In this document: one piece after another, positions 62,195 to 64,000 of the stretch
Layout of the letters: each line of letters starts with the position of its first letter
How positions within the stretch are numbered: the first letter of the stretch is position 1
Source of the DNA: JAVJUV01 sp047314965
GTDB lineage: Bacteria; Pseudomonadota; Alphaproteobacteria; Rhodobacterales; Rhodobacteraceae
Assembly (NCBI RefSeq): GCF_047314965.1
Contig: NZ_JBLBVK010000053.1
Coordinates: forward strand, 81,839-145,838
Reading direction: 5' to 3'
DNA: 64,000 nt
Program-made: the position numbers and the translations under genes
Notes under the pieces: model-generated
Told to the model about the DNA's origin: nothing
Seen by the model: the letters and a program-made list of their open reading frames with translations, nothing else
Database searches by the model: none

Positions 62195-63760
62195 TTACCT
62201 GATGGCCAGTCTAAGCAATTCGTTCGAATCCATATCAGGCATGGCAATGTAGGCCTCAAGATCCTGCCGAAACCTGTCCAGCACCTCAAGAAGTTGGGTC
62301 TGATCACGCGCAGTCAACTCCTTCGTCAACGTCTCGAGAGCGGTTTCACGCGTTTCTTCCTCGACCTCTTTCGCCAGAGTCTCGAGGGCCGACCTGTAGG
62401 ATAGCAAAAACGTGTCCCGGCCTTGGCGCAAAGCTTCAACCCGCTCGACGTTAACCCGGAATATCTCCATCAGCCTTTCCCTCTCTTCGCCCCTGGCAAT
62501 TGCTATCCGGTCTCTCAGGGGAAGCGAGTTGCGCAGCAAATCATCAATTTCAGAAGTGTCATCCGTAAGGGTATCTACGAACGCCGCACCGCTGAGGAAT
62601 GTTGATTTGGCCGCCTCCAACAGCGAGCTTTCTGCGGACTCCCGCGCGACCCGGAATTCAAGCTGCAAACCGCTCAAAGCGTCCTGCCTTCGCGGATCGG
62701 TCTCCGCATCGAGCAGCGACGAAAGCGTGGCGAGAGGGTCGTTCTCAGTTCCGATGGGTCGATCGGCTTCAAGACGCCAGTTATCACTGATCTCTGTGTA
62801 CCTGTCCTCGGATACAACGATGGCCGAGATCACGAGTCTGACCCCAAAAAACTCACCCGCCAAGGCTTCCCCGGTGAAGTCCGAGAAAAGTGGATATTCA
62901 TTTCGTCGCGCCGTGTAGATCTGATCCTGCTCGAGGTCCACAGAGCCACCCCGCGTGACAAGTCCGCCCGGCTGACCGTGACTACGTCCCACTGCATTCA
63001 TTCGAAACGGCTCAAGCATCAATTCTTCTGCATTGCCATAGACATCGTAGAGACCCAGGGGGTTGGGCTTGCGGCGCGCGCCCATGATGCTCAGTCCGGT
63101 GCGCCCCTGTCCCGGCGCAATGAACGCCGCGTATTCAGCAAGGTCGCCCTCGCTGAAAAAGCGACGCGCCGAGAAAACCGCAGGGTCGACCGCGACCCCT
63201 CCCCGCACGGCAAATTCCCATTCAGGTTCTGTCGGAAGGCGTAGAAATCCAAGCCGATCTCCTTCGCTTGGAAGCGCATCTTTGGCATTGGCCATCAGCC
63301 ACTCAGTATAGAGCCGAGAAAGATCCACGGCCTCGAACCAGCTGACGCCGCCTTTTGCACGTCCTTCGGTAGGCTTGAACGGAACGGAACAGTCACCGCG
63401 TATCGCGCGGTACTGTGCCTCGTTCATCTCGTAGCGTGCGATGTAATAATAACTGACATCCCGGTCAGCGTCATCGAACGCGCCGCGTAGAAACACCGGC
63501 TTCAGATAGTCCGAGAAGGCCATATCGGCATTCGATTGCCCCATGCGGAATGCTCTGTCGGCCAAGGGCCGCGTGACGTCGACGGGGACATCGATCCGTT
63601 GGAACGCCATCGCGCCACCACAGTTCATCGGCAGCACGAGGTCTGCAGCAATCGCGGGATCACTGGCCGCGGGATCAATCAGATTCGCAGGCCATGAGGC
63701 CTCCTGTGCCTCGAGACCGGCAGCGCAGAGAGCCAAGCACAAAGTGAGCCACCTGATCAT
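62195..63760 (-). CDS. exported formylglycine-generating-enzyme-like (SUMF1/EgtB/PvdO fold) protein
   Basis: A 521-residue protein with a signal peptide (MIRWLTLCLALCAAGLEA). Residues about 80-310 form the FGE-sulfatase fold: YYYIARYEMNEAQYRAI, GVSWFEAVDLSRLYTEWL, FLRLPTEPEWEFAVRGG, NPLGLYDVYGNAEELML, TRGGSVDLEQ and FFGVRLV. The paired cysteines of copper FGEs and the His-rich EgtB site are missing; the usual Cys region reads IYTARRNEY. The last 180 residues are charged and helical (LETLAKEVEEETRETALETLTKEL), probably a coiled coil. GGAGGGGGCGAC precedes the ATG, which overlaps the TGA of the truncated permease. Confidence 0.75.
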   Translation of the reverse strand: MIRWLTLCLALCAAGLEAQEASWPANLIDPAASDPAIAADLVLPMNCGGAMAFQRIDVPVDVTRPLADRAFRMGQSNADMAFSDYLKPVFLRGAFDDADRDVSYYYIARYEMNEAQYRAIRGDCSVPFKPTEGRAKGGVSWFEAVDLSRLYTEWLMANAKDALPSEGDRLGFLRLPTEPEWEFAVRGGVAVDPAVFSARRFFSEGDLAEYAAFIAPGQGRTGLSIMGARRKPNPLGLYDVYGNAEELMLEPFRMNAVGRSHGQPGGLVTRGGSVDLEQDQIYTARRNEYPLFSDFTGEALAGEFFGVRLVISAIVVSEDRYTEISDNWRLEADRPIGTENDPLATLSSLLDAETDPRRQDALSGLQLEFRVARESAESSLLEAAKSTFLSGAAFVDTLTDDTSEIDDLLRNSLPLRDRIAIARGEERERLMEIFRVNVERVEALRQGRDTFLLSYRSALETLAKEVEEETRETALETLTKELTARDQTQLLEVLDRFRQDLEAYIAMPDMDSNELLRLAIR

Positions 63761-63860
63761 GTCGCCCCCTCCCGCAACACGATCGCCGGATCGACCCTTG
63801 CCGCGTTCCGGGCAGCAAAGCCTGATGCGAGAAGCACGAAACCGATCACAATCACCGAGA
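63757..63860 (-). pseudogene. 3' remnant of an FtsX-type ABC permease gene, cut by an IS
   Basis: Upstream of the FGE-like gene and in the same direction, an open frame reads ISVIVIGFVLLASGFAARN with the continuation AARVDPAIVLREGAT and a TGA overlapping the next ATG. That ending (ASGFAARxAARVDPAxxLRE) is characteristic of the last transmembrane helix and tail of FtsX/MacB-type permeases. The frame meets the IS end at 63861, so only about 34 codons remain here; the rest may lie beyond the element outside the window. Confidence 0.7.
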
Positions 63861-64000
63861 TGTCTAGCCCCCTGTGTATGGGCCACTGATCAGGGGTTTC
63901 TCTAATAGGGTTTCAGGAACGGGCGGGCGCATGTTGAGTGCCTGATGCGGCCGGGTGTGATTGTACTGCCTGAGCCAGTGATTGATGACGATCTGAGCTT
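63861..64000 (-). mobile_element. insertion sequence, right end (IS3-type), continuing past the window
   Basis: The element seems to begin at TGTCTAGCCCCCTGTG (63861 on), where the permease frame stops. Its transposase frame closes 3 bp inside that end. The outer end TGT and a transposase stop right at the terminus are usual for IS3-like elements. The opposite end and any target duplication lie outside the window. Confidence 0.65.
63864..64000 (-). CDS. IS transposase, C-terminal end (rve integrase type)
   Basis: The 45 visible codons read AQIVINHWLRQYNHTRPHQAL and then NMRPPVPETLLEKPL, ending GPYTGG and TAG. The YNHTRPHQALNMRPP motif is the standard C-terminal part of DDE transposases with the rve catalytic core. 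The N-terminal part is off the window edge. Confidence 0.85.
   Translation of the reverse strand, partial: AQIVINHWLRQYNHTRPHQALNMRPPVPETLLEKPLISGPYTGG

Noticed and set aside
1..64000. CRISPR array, prophage or rRNA operon
   Set aside because: No regularly spaced direct repeats of 25-40 bp, no phage structural or integrase genes and no rRNA sequence blocks were seen.

Overview
The window looks like chromosome from an alphaproteobacterium of the Rhodobacteraceae/Roseobacter group. The evidence is high G+C coding DNA, dense gene packing with many ATGA or 8-11 bp overlaps, and gene orders known from that group: fabH-ihfA-merR, argS-SPOR protein-nagZ-scpA-scpB, dgt-erpA-xthA, and amiC-PBP1A-prfB. 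Further support comes from the ALAS-type hemA, the long dCTP deaminase and a GAACN7GAAC LexA box at uvrA. No rRNA, CRISPR array, prophage or replication origin was seen. One tRNA (Pro, GGG) lies at 1690-1767.

Layout: 1-7972 is housekeeping: end of fabH, ihfA, a MerR regulator, tRNA-Pro, dcd, a Ca2+/Na+ exchanger, then a leftward operon SPOR-nagZ-scpA-scpB-48 aa protein-GNAT. 7973-9594 is a lower-G+C islet with one rightward gene that reads as a solitary proteasome/HslV-type threonine hydrolase, set between argS and its usual partners. 9595-18719 carries argS, a lipoprotein, dgt, erpA, a fatty acid desaturase, xthA, small exported and metabolic genes and a patatin lipase. 18723-32946 holds uvrA with a LexA box, a rhodanese, lpdA, an FAD oxidoreductase, an MFS transporter, queA, a giant AsmA-like envelope protein, a thiol peroxidase and a ferritin-like protein. 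33108-51719 is rich in envelope and cell-shape genes (M23 peptidase with bactofilin, PBP1A, amidase, RodZ-like protein, CPBP protease), with prfB, ispG, hemA, a DsbA-like protein and an M20 peptidase. 52202-56930 is a sugar ABC transporter operon (ATPase, permease, binding protein) followed by two sugar-type dehydrogenases.

56999-63860 is the most unusual block. It holds a CbpA-type DnaJ with its modulator CbpM, a ClpB-like AAA+ protein with only one intact ATPase site, and three exported or membrane proteins: one of unknown fold, one resembling a glutamine-amidotransferase-like domain, and a formylglycine-generating-enzyme-like protein without the usual cysteine. It ends in the last 34 codons of an FtsX-type permease cut by an IS element that runs off the window. 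FNR-type palindromes stand before both cbpA and the AAA+ gene, so the chaperone part may answer to low oxygen or nitric oxide.

Two distant intergenic regions (15537-15591 and 51826-51858) carry the same degenerate 11-bp tandem repeat, which no annotated feature explains. All functional calls come from reading motifs by eye; no database search was possible.
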